Positions 24,146 to 32,747 of a stretch of DNA of 35,840 bases are shown piece by piece. The notes below the pieces were generated by a model that ran no database searches, was not told where the DNA came from, and was given only the letters and a program-made list of their open reading frames with translations. Position 1 is the stretch's first letter, and every line of letters starts with the position of its first letter. Source of the stretch: JBHHYS01 sp046757645 (GTDB lineage Bacteria > Acidobacteriota > Terriglobia > Acidiferrales > 2-02-FULL-67-57); assembly GCA_046757645.1 (NCBI GenBank), contig JBHHYS010000015.1, positions 1 through 35,840 of the forward strand, given 5' to 3'. The position numbers and the translations under genes are program-made.

Positions 24146-25576
24146 TCATCCTCTTTTCGCTTGGGCCGCCTGCTCTTCCGCTTGAAGCTGCAGTTCGACG
24201 AAATCGGTGGGGTAGCTGCCGGTGTAGCACGCTTGGCAGTAGCGCCCCTCGGCATCCGCCACCGCCTTGCGCAGACTTTCGAGGGAGAGGTAGCCGAGCG
24301 AGTCCGCTTCAATGAAGGCGCAAATCTCATCCACCGTCTGATGAGAACCGATCAGTTCGCGTTTGGTCGGAGTGTCAATGCCGTAGAAACAGGGGGAGAC
24401 GATGGGCGGGCAGGAGACGCGCACGTGGACAGCCAGGGCCCCAGCGCCCCGAATCATGCGGACCATCTTGCGCATGGTGGTGCCCCGCACAATGGAATCG
24501 TCCACCAGAATAATGCGTTTGTTCTCCAGCAGACTGCGCACCGGGTTGAGCTTCACCCTGACATTGAAGTCGCGGATGGTTTGTTCGGGTTGAATGAAGG
24601 TGCGGCCGATGTAGTGATTGCGAATGAGAGCCACTTTGAGGGGGACGCCTGACTCGAGCGAGTAACCGATGGCGGCGGCTGTGCCGGAGTCGGGCACCGG
24701 CACCACCGTGTCCGCGTCAGCGGGGTGTTCGCGGGCCAGCAACCGGCCCAACATCTCCCGGCTTTTCTGCACCGGCCGGCCGAAAATGATTGAATCCGGG
24801 CGGGAGAAATAGACGTGCTCGAAGATGCAGTAACTGTGCCGGAGGGGCGGGGAGAAGTAGCTGGACTCGACCCCCGCGCTGGAGAGCATCACCAACTCGC
24901 CCGGCTCCACCTCGCGCACGTATTCGGCGCCAATCAAATCGAACGCGCCCGTTTCCGAGCCCACCACCCAGGCATCGCCCAACCGGCCCAGACACAGAGG
25001 GCGGAAGCCCCGGGGGTCGCGGATGGCGAAGACGGCGTCCGGGGTGAGCAGCACCAGCGAGTAAGCGCCCTCCACCTGGCGCAGCGCATCCGGGAGGGCG
25101 TCGCGAATGCTTGGCTGGCGCGACTGCGCGATCAAGTGCACGATCACCTCTGAGTCCGAACTGCTCTGGAAGATGGAGCCTTGGCCCTCCAGCCGCCGCC
25201 GCACCTGCTGGGCGTTGACCAGGTTGCCGTTGTGCCCCAGAGCCACCCGGCCTTTGTTGCAGGCCACCACCAGCGGTTGGGCATTGACCAAGGCGGTCTC
25301 CCCCGCGGTGGAGTAGCGGGTGTGGCCGATGGCGGCGCGGCCCGTGAGGCTACTCATCACCGGCTCGGTGAAGACTTCAGCCACGTAGCCCATTCCCCGG
25401 TGGTGGTGGAGCTCGGCGCCATCCGTGGAGACAATCCCCGCACTCTCCTGGCCGCGATGCTGCAAGGCGTAGAGGCCCAGGTAGGTGAGCTTGGCGGCTT
25501 CCGGGTGGCCGAAGACGGCGAACACCCCGCACTGGTCGTGAAAATGATCGTCGTGATAGTAGCGCGGCACGCTCAT
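24146..25576 (-). CDS. purF: amidophosphoribosyltransferase
   Basis: A 476-residue enzyme of the first committed purine step: PRPP plus glutamine to phosphoribosylamine. It is the Bacillus type with a propeptide (residues 1-15) to be removed before the nucleophile Cys16 (DQCGVFAVFGH). The PRPP loop is VDDSIVRGTTMRKMVRMIR. Iron-sulfur cysteines are visible as SYCIFEH, VSCPPIVSPC and YCQAC, so a 4Fe-4S cluster is expected. The ATG at 25576 overlaps the stop of the preceding membrane gene by four bases, which implies translational coupling. Confidence 0.96.
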   Translation of the reverse strand: MSVPRYYHDDHFHDQCGVFAVFGHPEAAKLTYLGLYALQHRGQESAGIVSTDGAELHHHRGMGYVAEVFTEPVMSSLTGRAAIGHTRYSTAGETALVNAQPLVVACNKGRVALGHNGNLVNAQQVRRRLEGQGSIFQSSSDSEVIVHLIAQSRQPSIRDALPDALRQVEGAYSLVLLTPDAVFAIRDPRGFRPLCLGRLGDAWVVGSETGAFDLIGAEYVREVEPGELVMLSSAGVESSYFSPPLRHSYCIFEHVYFSRPDSIIFGRPVQKSREMLGRLLAREHPADADTVVPVPDSGTAAAIGYSLESGVPLKVALIRNHYIGRTFIQPEQTIRDFNVRVKLNPVRSLLENKRIILVDDSIVRGTTMRKMVRMIRGAGALAVHVRVSCPPIVSPCFYGIDTPTKRELIGSHQTVDEICAFIEADSLGYLSLESLRKAVADAEGRYCQACYTGSYPTDFVELQLQAEEQAAQAKRG

Positions 25577-25983
25577 TCCTGCTTGCCTCGCGCGGCGAAG
25601 GCGGCTTGCACCCCGGGGCTGAAAAGCCAAATCAGCACCAGGATTACGGCTATCCCGAAAACGATGGAGCCAACGGGTAGGGAGACCTTGAAGGACATCA
25701 GCACCAGCGCCAACAGGTTGAGCCCGGCCAGGATAATGGCGACGATCCGCGCCCAGGAGCGCCAAGTGAAAATGCCCCAAGCGGTCAAACCGAAGATGAG
25801 TCCCGCGATGATCGAGAACACGCCGACCACCGGGGCCACCAAGGCTTCCGCCTCGGGAGGCACGGTCACCCCTTCCATCGGAGGTTTCTTCCAGCCAGCC
25901 AGGTAGGCCCCGCCAGTAGCCAGTTGCACAATCCCGGTTACACCATAGAGCAGCGAGACCACCCAGCGACCGGTGCGGATCAT
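25573..25983 (-). CDS. four-helix membrane protein inside the pur operon
   Basis: A 136-residue integral membrane protein with helices at about 8-28, 45-68, 73-93 and 101-121, and a short charged C-terminus. No cysteine pair or known motif. Its start (ATG 25981-25983) overlaps the purL stop by four bases and its stop overlaps the purF start by four bases, so it is locked between two purine genes on one transcript. I do not recognise the family; a regulatory or transport role for purine intermediates is only a guess. Confidence 0.7.
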   Translation of the reverse strand: MIRTGRWVVSLLYGVTGIVQLATGGAYLAGWKKPPMEGVTVPPEAEALVAPVVGVFSIIAGLIFGLTAWGIFTWRSWARIVAIILAGLNLLALVLMSFKVSLPVGSIVFGIAVILVLIWLFSPGVQAAFAARGKQE

Positions 25984-28256
25984 TCGGTCACCCCGTCCAT
26001 CTGGCGCACCAAGCCGCGGCGCCAAGACTCACCCAGGAGGTGCACGGCTTCGTCCAGCACGATTCTGCCGTCAAAATGAACCCGGAACTCGCCCCGAGTG
26101 GTCCAGCCCAGTTGCCGCGCCTCCACCCGGTATTGTGCCGCAATCCGCAGTAGGTCAGCAAGGTGCTTCTCCTCGATTTCCAGCAGAATCCGGGACGGCT
26201 CTTCCCCGAAACACACCGCTTCGAGCGGTAGAGGGCCGGCCAGGGTAATCACCGCGCCCAGCCGGGGGTTGGCGGCAAAGCAACCCTCCGCCAGGGCCAC
26301 CAGCAGGCCGCCCTCGGAGAGATCGTGCGCGGCCATCACGTAGCCGCCCTGGATCAGGTCCAGACAGCAATCCTGCACGCGTTTCTCATAGGCGAGGTCA
26401 ATCGCCGGCGGCGTCCCGGCAACCACGCCGCAAATCGTTTTGGTGTACTCGCTGGAGGAGAAGGTCATTTCCACAGTCCTCGGGTCGGCCGGCTGGCCGC
26501 CGAGCAGAACCAGGACGCTGCCACGGCGCTGGAAGGCTGCTCCCACCCTGCGCTCAACGTCTTCGAGCACGCCCAGCATCCCGATGACCGGCGTGGGATA
26601 GATGGCCTTGCCCCGGGTCTCGTTGTAGAAGCTGACGTTGCCGCCGGTGACCGGAGTGCCGAAGGCGCGGCAGGCTTCGGCGATGCCGTCAATCACCTCG
26701 CTGAACTGCCACATAATCTCCGGCTTTTCCGGGTTGCCGAAGTTGAGGCAGTTGGTGACCGCCCAGGGTCGTGCCCCCACGCACACCAGGTTGCGGGCGG
26801 CTTCCGCCACCGCAAGCCGCGCCCCCCGCCGCGGCTGCAAGTAGCAGTAGCGGCCGTTGGCGTCCACGGTGAGCGCCAAGCCGCGCCGCGTGCCCTTCAG
26901 GCGGAGCACGGCGGCGTCGCCTTGCCCGGGGAGGAGCACGGTGCTGGTGCGCACCATGTGGTCGTACTGCTGGAAGATACAGCGCTTGGAGGCGAGCGTC
27001 GGTGAAGCCAGCAGACGAAGAAAATTCTCCCGCAGGTTCTTGGCTGCGGTGGCCGCGGAAGCGAACTGGATGGGTTTCCGCGGGAGGGGCGGCGGGGCCG
27101 CCCGGCGCCGATCGTAGATCGGGCCGTCGTCGGCCAGGGCGCGCGCGGGAATCGCCGCCACTACCTGCCGTCGATGGCGGACGCGCAACTCGCCGTCCGC
27201 GGTCACTTGACCCACGATCACCGCATCCAAGCCCCACTTGCGAAACACCGCCAGAACTTCCTCCTCCCGGCCATGCTGGGCGACGACCAGCATGCGCTCC
27301 TGGGATTCGGAGAGCATGATTTCGTAGGGAGTCATCGCCGCTTCCCGCTGGGGAACGGTGTCGAGCTCGATTTCAATACCGGTGCCGGCGCGGGCGGCCA
27401 TCTCGCAGGTGGAACAGGTCAACCCCGCCGCGCCCATATCCTGTAGGCCCAGGATGGCGCCGGTTTCGAGCGCTTCGAGCAGCGCCTCGAGAAGAAGCTT
27501 TTCCAGGAAGGGGTCGCCGATCTGCACATTCGGCCGTTTTTCCTGGGAGGCGGCGTCAAACTCAGCCGAGGCAAGCAGGGAGGCGCCGTGGATGCCGTCC
27601 CGGCCGGTCTTGGCCCCCACGTAGATGACCGGGTTGCCAACCCCGCAGGCGTGGGCGAGAAAGATTTTCTCCTTAGGGGCGACGCCGAGAGCGAGAACGT
27701 TTACCAAAGGGTTGTGCGCGTAGCCGGAGGGCTCGGGCTCGAAGTAGACGTCGCCGCCTACGGTGGGCACGCCGATGCAATTGCCGTAGAAGGCGATGCC
27801 GCTCACCACCCCCTCAGCCAGCGAACGGTTGGCTGGCTCGTCCAGGGAGCCAAAGCGGAGCGCGTCTAGGAGGGCAATGGGCCGGGCGCCCATAGTGAAG
27901 ATGTCGCGCAGGATGCCCCCCACGCCGGTGGCCGCCCCCTGGAAGGGCTCGACGAAGCTCGGGTGGTTGTGCGACTCGATCTTGAAGACCGCGGCCAGGC
28001 CCTCGCCGATGTCCACCACCCCGGCGTTTTCCCCCGGGCCGTGCAGGACCTGCGGGCCCTCGGTGGGCAGGCGCTTCAGGTGGATGCGGGAGGACTTGTA
28101 GGAGCAATGCTCGCTCCACATCACGCTGAAGATGCCCAGTTCGGTGAGCGTAGCCTCTCGCCCAAGTATGTCCTTGATGCGCTGGTACTCTTCGGGCGTC
28201 AGCCCGTGCTGGGCGATGAGCTCGGCGGTGTTGCCTACTTGTCCCCTGCTGAGCAT
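25980..28256 (-). CDS. purL: phosphoribosylformylglycinamidine synthase, subunit PurL
   Basis: A 758-residue small-type PurL that makes FGAM from FGAR with ATP and ammonia, working with PurQ (glutaminase) and PurS. Seen: SEHCSYKSSRIHLKRLPTEG (about residues 47-66), GENAGVVDIG, ESHNHPSFVEPFQGAATGVGGI, VGGDVYFEP, GLQDMGAAGLTCSTCEMA, GTRRGLALTVDANGRY and AHDLSEGGLLVALAE. This matches the Bacillus-type enzyme, not the large purL of proteobacteria. It starts 72 bp after purQ. No purS is near. Confidence 0.97.
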   Translation of the reverse strand: MLSRGQVGNTAELIAQHGLTPEEYQRIKDILGREATLTELGIFSVMWSEHCSYKSSRIHLKRLPTEGPQVLHGPGENAGVVDIGEGLAAVFKIESHNHPSFVEPFQGAATGVGGILRDIFTMGARPIALLDALRFGSLDEPANRSLAEGVVSGIAFYGNCIGVPTVGGDVYFEPEPSGYAHNPLVNVLALGVAPKEKIFLAHACGVGNPVIYVGAKTGRDGIHGASLLASAEFDAASQEKRPNVQIGDPFLEKLLLEALLEALETGAILGLQDMGAAGLTCSTCEMAARAGTGIEIELDTVPQREAAMTPYEIMLSESQERMLVVAQHGREEEVLAVFRKWGLDAVIVGQVTADGELRVRHRRQVVAAIPARALADDGPIYDRRRAAPPPLPRKPIQFASAATAAKNLRENFLRLLASPTLASKRCIFQQYDHMVRTSTVLLPGQGDAAVLRLKGTRRGLALTVDANGRYCYLQPRRGARLAVAEAARNLVCVGARPWAVTNCLNFGNPEKPEIMWQFSEVIDGIAEACRAFGTPVTGGNVSFYNETRGKAIYPTPVIGMLGVLEDVERRVGAAFQRRGSVLVLLGGQPADPRTVEMTFSSSEYTKTICGVVAGTPPAIDLAYEKRVQDCCLDLIQGGYVMAAHDLSEGGLLVALAEGCFAANPRLGAVITLAGPLPLEAVCFGEEPSRILLEIEEKHLADLLRIAAQYRVEARQLGWTTRGEFRVHFDGRIVLDEAVHLLGESWRRGLVRQMDGVTE

Positions 28257-28328
28257 TCTACGCCAGTTTGAAAGAGGTGCTTCGCACCGGCTCCTCCCCG
28301 CGCGGCCTGCTGGAACGGGATGAAAGCA

Positions 28329-29039
28329 TCACGCTCTTTGCTTGCCCACCAGGGAGTTGATCATTGATTCAAAGAGGAGCCGGCCGTCGGTGGAGCCCAT
28401 CTGGGGCTCGGCGGCGCGTTCGGGGTGGGGCATGAGGCCAAGGACGTTGCGCTCGCGGTTGCATATACCAGCGATGTTCGCGAGGGCGCCGTTGGGATTA
28501 GTCTCCTCGTCGTCAATCACCTCACCCGCTGGGGTGGCATAGCGGAAGACGATCTGCTCATTCCGTTCCAGCTCGCCCAAGGTAACCTGGTCAACAAAGT
28601 AATTCCCTTCCAGGTGGGCAATGGGCAGCTTGAGGATTTGCCCGGGGTCGCAGGCAGCGGTGAACGGGGTGGGGGTGGTCTCCACCCGCAGGTGCACGAA
28701 GCGGCAGAGGAACTTCAGCCGGCGGTTGCGGAGCATCGCGCCGGGCAGCAGCCCCGCCTCGAGCAGAATCTGAAAGCCGTTACAGATGCCCAGCACCAGA
28801 CCCCCCGCACGGGCGAACTTCTTCACCGCGCCCATCACCGGAGCGTGGCTGGCAATGGCGCCGGTGCGCAGGTAGTCGCCGTAGGCGAAGCCCCCAGGGA
28901 GGATGATGGCGTCGAGGTGGTTGATGTGTGTCGAGCGGTGCCAAACCCACTCGGTGGGCTGGCCGAGGACCTTCGAGAGGACGTGGAAGGCGTCGTGGTC
29001 GCAATTGGATCCGGGAAAGACAACCACACCGAACTTCAT
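28329..29039 (-). CDS. purQ: phosphoribosylformylglycinamidine synthase, glutaminase subunit PurQ
   Basis: A 236-residue class I glutamine amidotransferase that feeds ammonia to PurL. Start MKFGVVVFPGSNCDHD; nucleophile Cys86 in LGICNGFQILLEAGLLPGA; His205 and Glu207 in GLMPHPERA; oxyanion loop LPGGFAYGDYLRTG. The ATG at 29039 is the conserved start; an extra 23 codons upstream are not conserved-looking. It precedes purL by 72 bp. Confidence 0.97.
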   Translation of the reverse strand: MKFGVVVFPGSNCDHDAFHVLSKVLGQPTEWVWHRSTHINHLDAIILPGGFAYGDYLRTGAIASHAPVMGAVKKFARAGGLVLGICNGFQILLEAGLLPGAMLRNRRLKFLCRFVHLRVETTPTPFTAACDPGQILKLPIAHLEGNYFVDQVTLGELERNEQIVFRYATPAGEVIDDEETNPNGALANIAGICNRERNVLGLMPHPERAAEPQMGSTDGRLLFESMINSLVGKQRA

Positions 29040-29157
29040 TGTGGGCGGCACAGAGCAGTCTATCACAGGGAGAAGCGAAAACAAGCGGGTGCTGAGCACC
29101 TCTTCCAAGCTGGGGTGCGGGCGGCAGCCCGTGTTAGGAGGCTTGGCTATTTGCGGG

Positions 29158-29430
29158 CTAATTCTCGAGGCGGCGGATGCTCGCCAGCGAGCTGCGGGAG
29201 CAGGCTATGGACTCTGTCATGCCCGAGGAAATCAAAGCGCAGGCATTGTCGGTGGCGGTGCGAATCGCCTCTTCCTCGGTGGGGGCAGCCGCAGTGCCGC
29301 AGCCGGTGCGGCCCTTGAACTCCATGCAGACCTCCACCGTCACCTGCCCCAGAGTGAGGCTCGAATAGACAAGCACGCCTACGAATAGCAGGAAGGTGAC
29401 GGCAAGCGCAATCTTAACCCTGCGGGACAT
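29158..29430 (-). CDS. small membrane-anchored protein with four cysteines
   Basis: A 90-residue protein with one N-terminal transmembrane helix (residues about 7-27, IALAVTFLLFVGVLVYSSL) followed by a soluble extracytoplasmic domain: VTVEVCMEFKGRTGCGTAAAPTEEEAIRTATDNACALISSGMTESIACSRS. The four cysteines could form two disulfides, which may involve the DsbA-like protein further down the operon. Its start lies three bases from the glmU stop, so they share a transcript. Unknown function. Confidence 0.65.
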   Translation of the reverse strand: MSRRVKIALAVTFLLFVGVLVYSSLTLGQVTVEVCMEFKGRTGCGTAAAPTEEEAIRTATDNACALISSGMTESIACSRSSLASIRRLEN

Positions 29431-29433
29431 TGG

Positions 29434-31020
29434 CTACTTGCGCCGGCGGGCTTTGCGGTGCCGCTGGGGGCGCCGCCGCCGCTTGACTCCGCCCCGCGAC
29501 TTCGCTCCGGACAAGCTCGAGACAAGCCCAGCCGCTCGCCCCGACTTGGCCGCGGAGAGCGCGCGCACCGCAACCACCGGCTCCTCCTTGCGCGCCTTGG
29601 CCGCAGCCAGCTTCTGGCGCCGGGTGCGCGCCCAGCCGGGCTTCGTCACCTGGCGGCCACGCGCGATGGCCAGCGCATCGGAAGGAACGTTCTCGGTGAC
29701 GGTCGAGCCAGCGGCCACGTAGGCGCCCCGGCCCACCTTAACCGGCGCCACGAACTCTGTGCCGCTGCCGACGAAAACGCGATCGCCGATGGTGGTGGGG
29801 TTCTTTTTGACCCCATCGTAGTTGCAGGTGATGGTGCCGGCGCCGATATTGGTGCCGCGGCCGATGGTGGCGTCGCCCAGGTAGGCGAGGTGCTGCGCTT
29901 TGCTGCCTTCGCCCACAACCGATTTTTTCACCTCGACATAGTTGCCAATCCGAGCGCCTTTCCGAATGTCGGCGCCATCGCGCAGATGGGCGAACGGCCC
30001 CACCGTGACCCGGGCGCCGAGCCGGCTGTTCAGCACCAGGCAGTGAGGCTTGACGGTGACCTCGTCAGCCAAGCTGGCGTTCTGCAGGATGCTAAAGGCA
30101 CCGATGTAGCAGCGCCGCCCGATGCGGGTTCCGCCCCGCAACTCAACCCCCCGCTCCACGATGGTGTCGGGCCCGATGCTTACGTCCAGGTCAATCGCCT
30201 GCGTCTCCGGCTGATAGAGCGTGACCCCGCACGCCATCAACGCTTCCGCCTTGCGCCGCCGCAGCAAAGCATCCACTCGGGCCAGTTCCGCCGGGGTGTT
30301 GACGCCCAGAATCTCCTCCGGCTCAGCCGTCGTGTAGGTAGCGATGTTCTCCCCGGCGCGGCGGAGAAGGGCGATGCCGTCGGTGAGGTAGTATTCGCGG
30401 TGAACGTTGTCGCGGCGGAGCCGCTTCAGCACCGGAACCAGTTTCGCCCGCTCAAAGCAATAGATACCGGCGTTGACCTCATCCAAACCAGCGTGTTCGG
30501 GGCGCAAGGCGGCTTGCTCGAGGATTGCCTCCACCGCACCATCGGGGCCGCGGAGGATGCGGCCGTAGGCGGAGGGGTTCTCCAGCCGCGCGGTGAGCAG
30601 AGTCACCGCGCTCCCCGAATCAGAATGCGCCTTGAGCAAAGCCTGGAGCGACTCCGGCCGGATGAGGGGAGCGTCGCCGGGGAGAACCAGCAAGCGGCGA
30701 ATACGCCTCGGCAGCGCGGCGACCGCCTGGGCCACGGCGTGCCCGGTGCCGAGCTGTGGGCGTTGCAGAATCGTGCGTGCCCCCCAGGGCTCGACTACGC
30801 GCCGTACCGCATCGGCCTGATGGCCCAGAACCACCCACACACCCACGACCGACTTGCCGGCCGGGCCCCTCGCCCCGCGCCGCACAAGGGGCCCGACGGC
30901 CCGCAGCACATGAGCAACCAGGAGAAGGCCGCCCGCCTGGTGGAGCACCTTGGCACGCTCCGATTTCAGCCGGGTACCTTTGCCGGCGGCGAGAACCACA
31001 ATGGCCAGGTCAGGTGGCAT
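29434..31020 (-). CDS. glmU: bifunctional GlmU: N-acetylglucosamine-1-phosphate uridylyltransferase / glucosamine-1-phosphate acetyltransferase
   Basis: A 528-residue enzyme making UDP-N-acetylglucosamine for peptidoglycan and LPS. N-terminal nucleotidyltransferase: VVLAAGKGTRLKSERAKVLH (about 8-27), GTGHAVAQAV and LPGDAPLI. C-terminal left-handed beta helix: GVELRGGTRIG, GADIRKGARIGNYVEVKKS, NIGAGTITCNYDG and IGDRVFVGSGTEFVAPV. The usual length is about 455 residues; here a basic tail of roughly 65 residues follows (about 465-528) and holds SGRAAGLVSSLSGAKSRGG, which is read from a palindromic repeat at 29494-29535, and an Arg-rich end. The ORF may thus have been extended by the repeat. Confidence 0.93.
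   Translation of the reverse strand: MPPDLAIVVLAAGKGTRLKSERAKVLHQAGGLLLVAHVLRAVGPLVRRGARGPAGKSVVGVWVVLGHQADAVRRVVEPWGARTILQRPQLGTGHAVAQAVAALPRRIRRLLVLPGDAPLIRPESLQALLKAHSDSGSAVTLLTARLENPSAYGRILRGPDGAVEAILEQAALRPEHAGLDEVNAGIYCFERAKLVPVLKRLRRDNVHREYYLTDGIALLRRAGENIATYTTAEPEEILGVNTPAELARVDALLRRRKAEALMACGVTLYQPETQAIDLDVSIGPDTIVERGVELRGGTRIGRRCYIGAFSILQNASLADEVTVKPHCLVLNSRLGARVTVGPFAHLRDGADIRKGARIGNYVEVKKSVVGEGSKAQHLAYLGDATIGRGTNIGAGTITCNYDGVKKNPTTIGDRVFVGSGTEFVAPVKVGRGAYVAAGSTVTENVPSDALAIARGRQVTKPGWARTRRQKLAAAKARKEEPVVAVRALSAAKSGRAAGLVSSLSGAKSRGGVKRRRRPQRHRKARRRK
29494..29535. repeat. palindromic repeat inserted in the glmU 3' end
   Basis: On the plus strand CGCGACTTCGCTCCGGACAA followed by GCTCGAGACAAGCC. 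It shares the core GACTTCGCTCC and GACAAGCTC with the repeat in the tRNA-Asn-like copy at 35548-35679, and its translations give the 'ACPERSRG' and 'LRSGQA' peptides I know from repeats scattered in such genomes. Confidence 0.6.
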
Positions 31021-31110
31021 CAGTGAAGCGCGACCCTCGCGCGGCTCTATGAAAGCATAAACGCGGAGAAAGAACCAAAGGCTTTTTGCCGGGAGGCGGT
31101 AGGAGCGAAA

Positions 31111-31791
31111 TCAGGCGTGCAACTCTCCCACTTTCGGGCCAATCAGCCGCTCCGGGTAGAGCAGCTCCTGGAAACGGGCTTCGTCTTCGAGCAGCTTGAA
31201 GTCCGCGTCGTTGCGGGCATGGTAGCGGTTTTCCGGACGGAGCTTGATCGCCTGAGCCAGGTATTCGAGGGCCTCTTCGGCCTCCCCACTCAGGGCGGCA
31301 ACCGACGCCAGCGCGTAGTAAATATGGTCGGCCTTGGGGGTGAGCTTGCGCGCCTTCTCCAGATGGGCGCGTGCCTCCGGGTAGTTGGCCCGGTTAATTT
31401 GCGAAACCCCATAGTGATAGTGATCCTCGGCGCTGCGCAGGTGCACCGGAGCAGGACGTTGCAGGCGCTGCTCGCAGATGGCGATATGGACACGCGCCCG
31501 CTCGGCCAGCTCCCGGCTCGGACCGGCTACCACCTTCTCAAACATCTCCTTGGCGCGGCGGAAACCCTGCCGGTTGAAGTGCCGCATGGCCTCTTCGTAG
31601 AGCTTCATTGCCTGGGCCACCCTGGGGTCCACCGCCTTGCGGGCATGCGCTAGCCGCGCCCTCGCCACCCAACCCCTGCTTCGCCGCCTGCCTCGAACCG
31701 CCCGGCCTTTGCCCTTCGCGCTACGAGCTCTGGCGGCTCGCCCAGGCTTTCGGCTCTTGGGCTTTTTTCTGGGTCTCTTCTTTTTCGCCAT
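31111..31791 (-). CDS. TPR-repeat protein with basic N-terminus
   Basis: A 226-residue protein with a Lys/Arg-rich, Pro-containing N-terminal 40 residues (KKKRPRKKPKSRKPGRAARA) and TPR helices at about 60-120 and 122-190 (HYGVSQINRANYPEARAHLE, YYALASVAALSGEAEEALEY). No signal peptide. The basic tail suggests nucleic-acid or membrane-surface binding; the TPRs bind protein. A strong promoter (TTGACT, 18 bp, TATAAA) lies just upstream, and the glmU-pur run follows 90 bp later, so this gene could head the operon. Confidence 0.7.
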   Translation of the reverse strand: MAKKKRPRKKPKSRKPGRAARARSAKGKGRAVRGRRRSRGWVARARLAHARKAVDPRVAQAMKLYEEAMRHFNRQGFRRAKEMFEKVVAGPSRELAERARVHIAICEQRLQRPAPVHLRSAEDHYHYGVSQINRANYPEARAHLEKARKLTPKADHIYYALASVAALSGEAEEALEYLAQAIKLRPENRYHARNDADFKLLEDEARFQELLYPERLIGPKVGELHA

Positions 31792-31809
31792 TGGGGAAAA
31801 TCCCGCAAC

Positions 31810-31839
31810 TTTATAACAGACGCCAATCCACTAAGTCAA
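31810..31839 (-). promoter_or_regulatory. sigma70 promoter upstream of the TPR/glmU/pur run
   Basis: On the minus strand TTGACT (31834-31839), 18-bp spacer, TATAAA (31810-31815), 18 bp before the ATG at 31791. It is a near-consensus pair and the only clear promoter I see for the long minus-strand gene run. Confidence 0.6.
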
Positions 31840-32030
31840 TGCCAGGAAAGGAGGCATCGGCCACGGCTTGGACAACACTTGTCACCTTGAATGACACAAC
31901 ACGGCTATATTGTAACTTATTGATACTGTTATGAATACGGTTACTTACAAGGAGGGAGGCTAGTCATAACAAACGATCCTGCGAGGTCTAGCGAGGGCTG
32001 AAAAGCGGTCCGGCAAGCCAGGCATTCAGG
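31840..32030. other. AT-richer intergenic stretch between divergent genes
   Basis: No gene seen. It is clearly lower in GC than its neighbours and contains AAGGAGGGAGG near 31950 that resembles a ribosome site but is followed by no useful frame. It probably holds regulatory sequence for the divergent pair. Confidence 0.35.
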
Positions 32031-32059
32031 TTGCGCACCCTGTTGGCCTGTGTTATAAA
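32031..32059 (+). promoter_or_regulatory. sigma70 promoter of the mglA-like gene
   Basis: TTGCGC (32031-32036), 17-bp spacer, TATAAA (32054-32059), with the GTG start at 32092. Confidence 0.55.
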
Positions 32060-32091
32060 AACCGCCTAATTAGGCTGACCAGGGTGTCTTC

Positions 32092-32676
32092 GTGTCCTTC
32101 ATCAACTTCGCGGCCCGCGAAATCAACTGCAAGCTGGTCTACTACGGCCCTGGCCTGGGGGGCAAGACGGCCAACCTCCAGTGGATCTACGACAACACCA
32201 ACCCGGCCCAAAAAGGCAAGATGATCTCACTCGCCACCGAGACCGACCGCACCCTGTTTTTCGATTTCCTGCCGCTCGACCTCGGTACGGTGCGCGGCTT
32301 CAAGACCCGCTTCCACCTCTATACTGTCCCCGGGCAGGTATTCTACGACGCCAGCCGGAAGCTGATTCTCCGCGGGGCCGACGGAGTGGTGTTTGTCGCC
32401 GACTCCCAGGAAGAACGCCTGGACGCCAACCAGGAAACCCTCGAAAACCTGCAGGAAAACCTGAAGGACCACGGCTTCGACTTCCAAACCATCCCCTACG
32501 TGCTCCAGCTCAACAAACGCGACCTGCCCGGCATCCTCGCCCCCGAAGAACTCAAAAAGCACCTCCAGCTCAGGGGCGAACCCATCGTCGAAACCGTGGC
32601 CATCCACGGCATCGGGGTGTTTGAAACCCTGAAGGCGGTGGCCCAGCAAGTGCTCGCCGAGCTGAAAAAAGGCTAG
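32092..32676 (+). CDS. mglA: MglA-like small Ras-type GTPase
   Basis: A 194-residue GTPase of the MglA family, which controls cell polarity and gliding in myxobacteria and relatives. P-loop GPGLGGKT (19-26), switch region SLATETDRTLFFDFLP, Walker-B-like TVPGQVFYDASRKLILRGADGVVFVADS (TVPGQ at 78-82, the MglA signature), and NKRD (141-144) for guanine. It starts with GTG at 32092, keeping the conserved SFINFAAREINCKLVYYGPG. The GAP partner MglB (a roadblock protein) is not in the window. Confidence 0.92.
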   Translation: MSFINFAAREINCKLVYYGPGLGGKTANLQWIYDNTNPAQKGKMISLATETDRTLFFDFLPLDLGTVRGFKTRFHLYTVPGQVFYDASRKLILRGADGVVFVADSQEERLDANQETLENLQENLKDHGFDFQTIPYVLQLNKRDLPGILAPEELKKHLQLRGEPIVETVAIHGIGVFETLKAVAQQVLAELKKG

Positions 32677-32710
32677 TCAGCCTCTGTCCCTAGGTTCGGT
32701 CGCGGACCCG

Positions 32711-32739
32711 TGGTCACCCTGTCCCTACTCGGCTACAAT
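32711..32739 (+). promoter_or_regulatory. promoter of nfi, leaderless-like
   Basis: TGGTCA (32711-32716), 17-bp spacer, TACAAT (32734-32739), only eight bases before the ATG at 32748. The start site would lie 1-3 bases before the ATG. Confidence 0.5.
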
Positions 32740-32747
32740 CCCTGCCC

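Noticed and set aside
29458..31026. A 522-residue plus-strand frame
   Set aside because: Antisense to glmU over its full length, with no recognisable domain.
31608..31934. Plus-strand frame of about 108 residues
   Set aside because: Overlaps the TPR gene antisense and runs through its promoter; no ribosome site.
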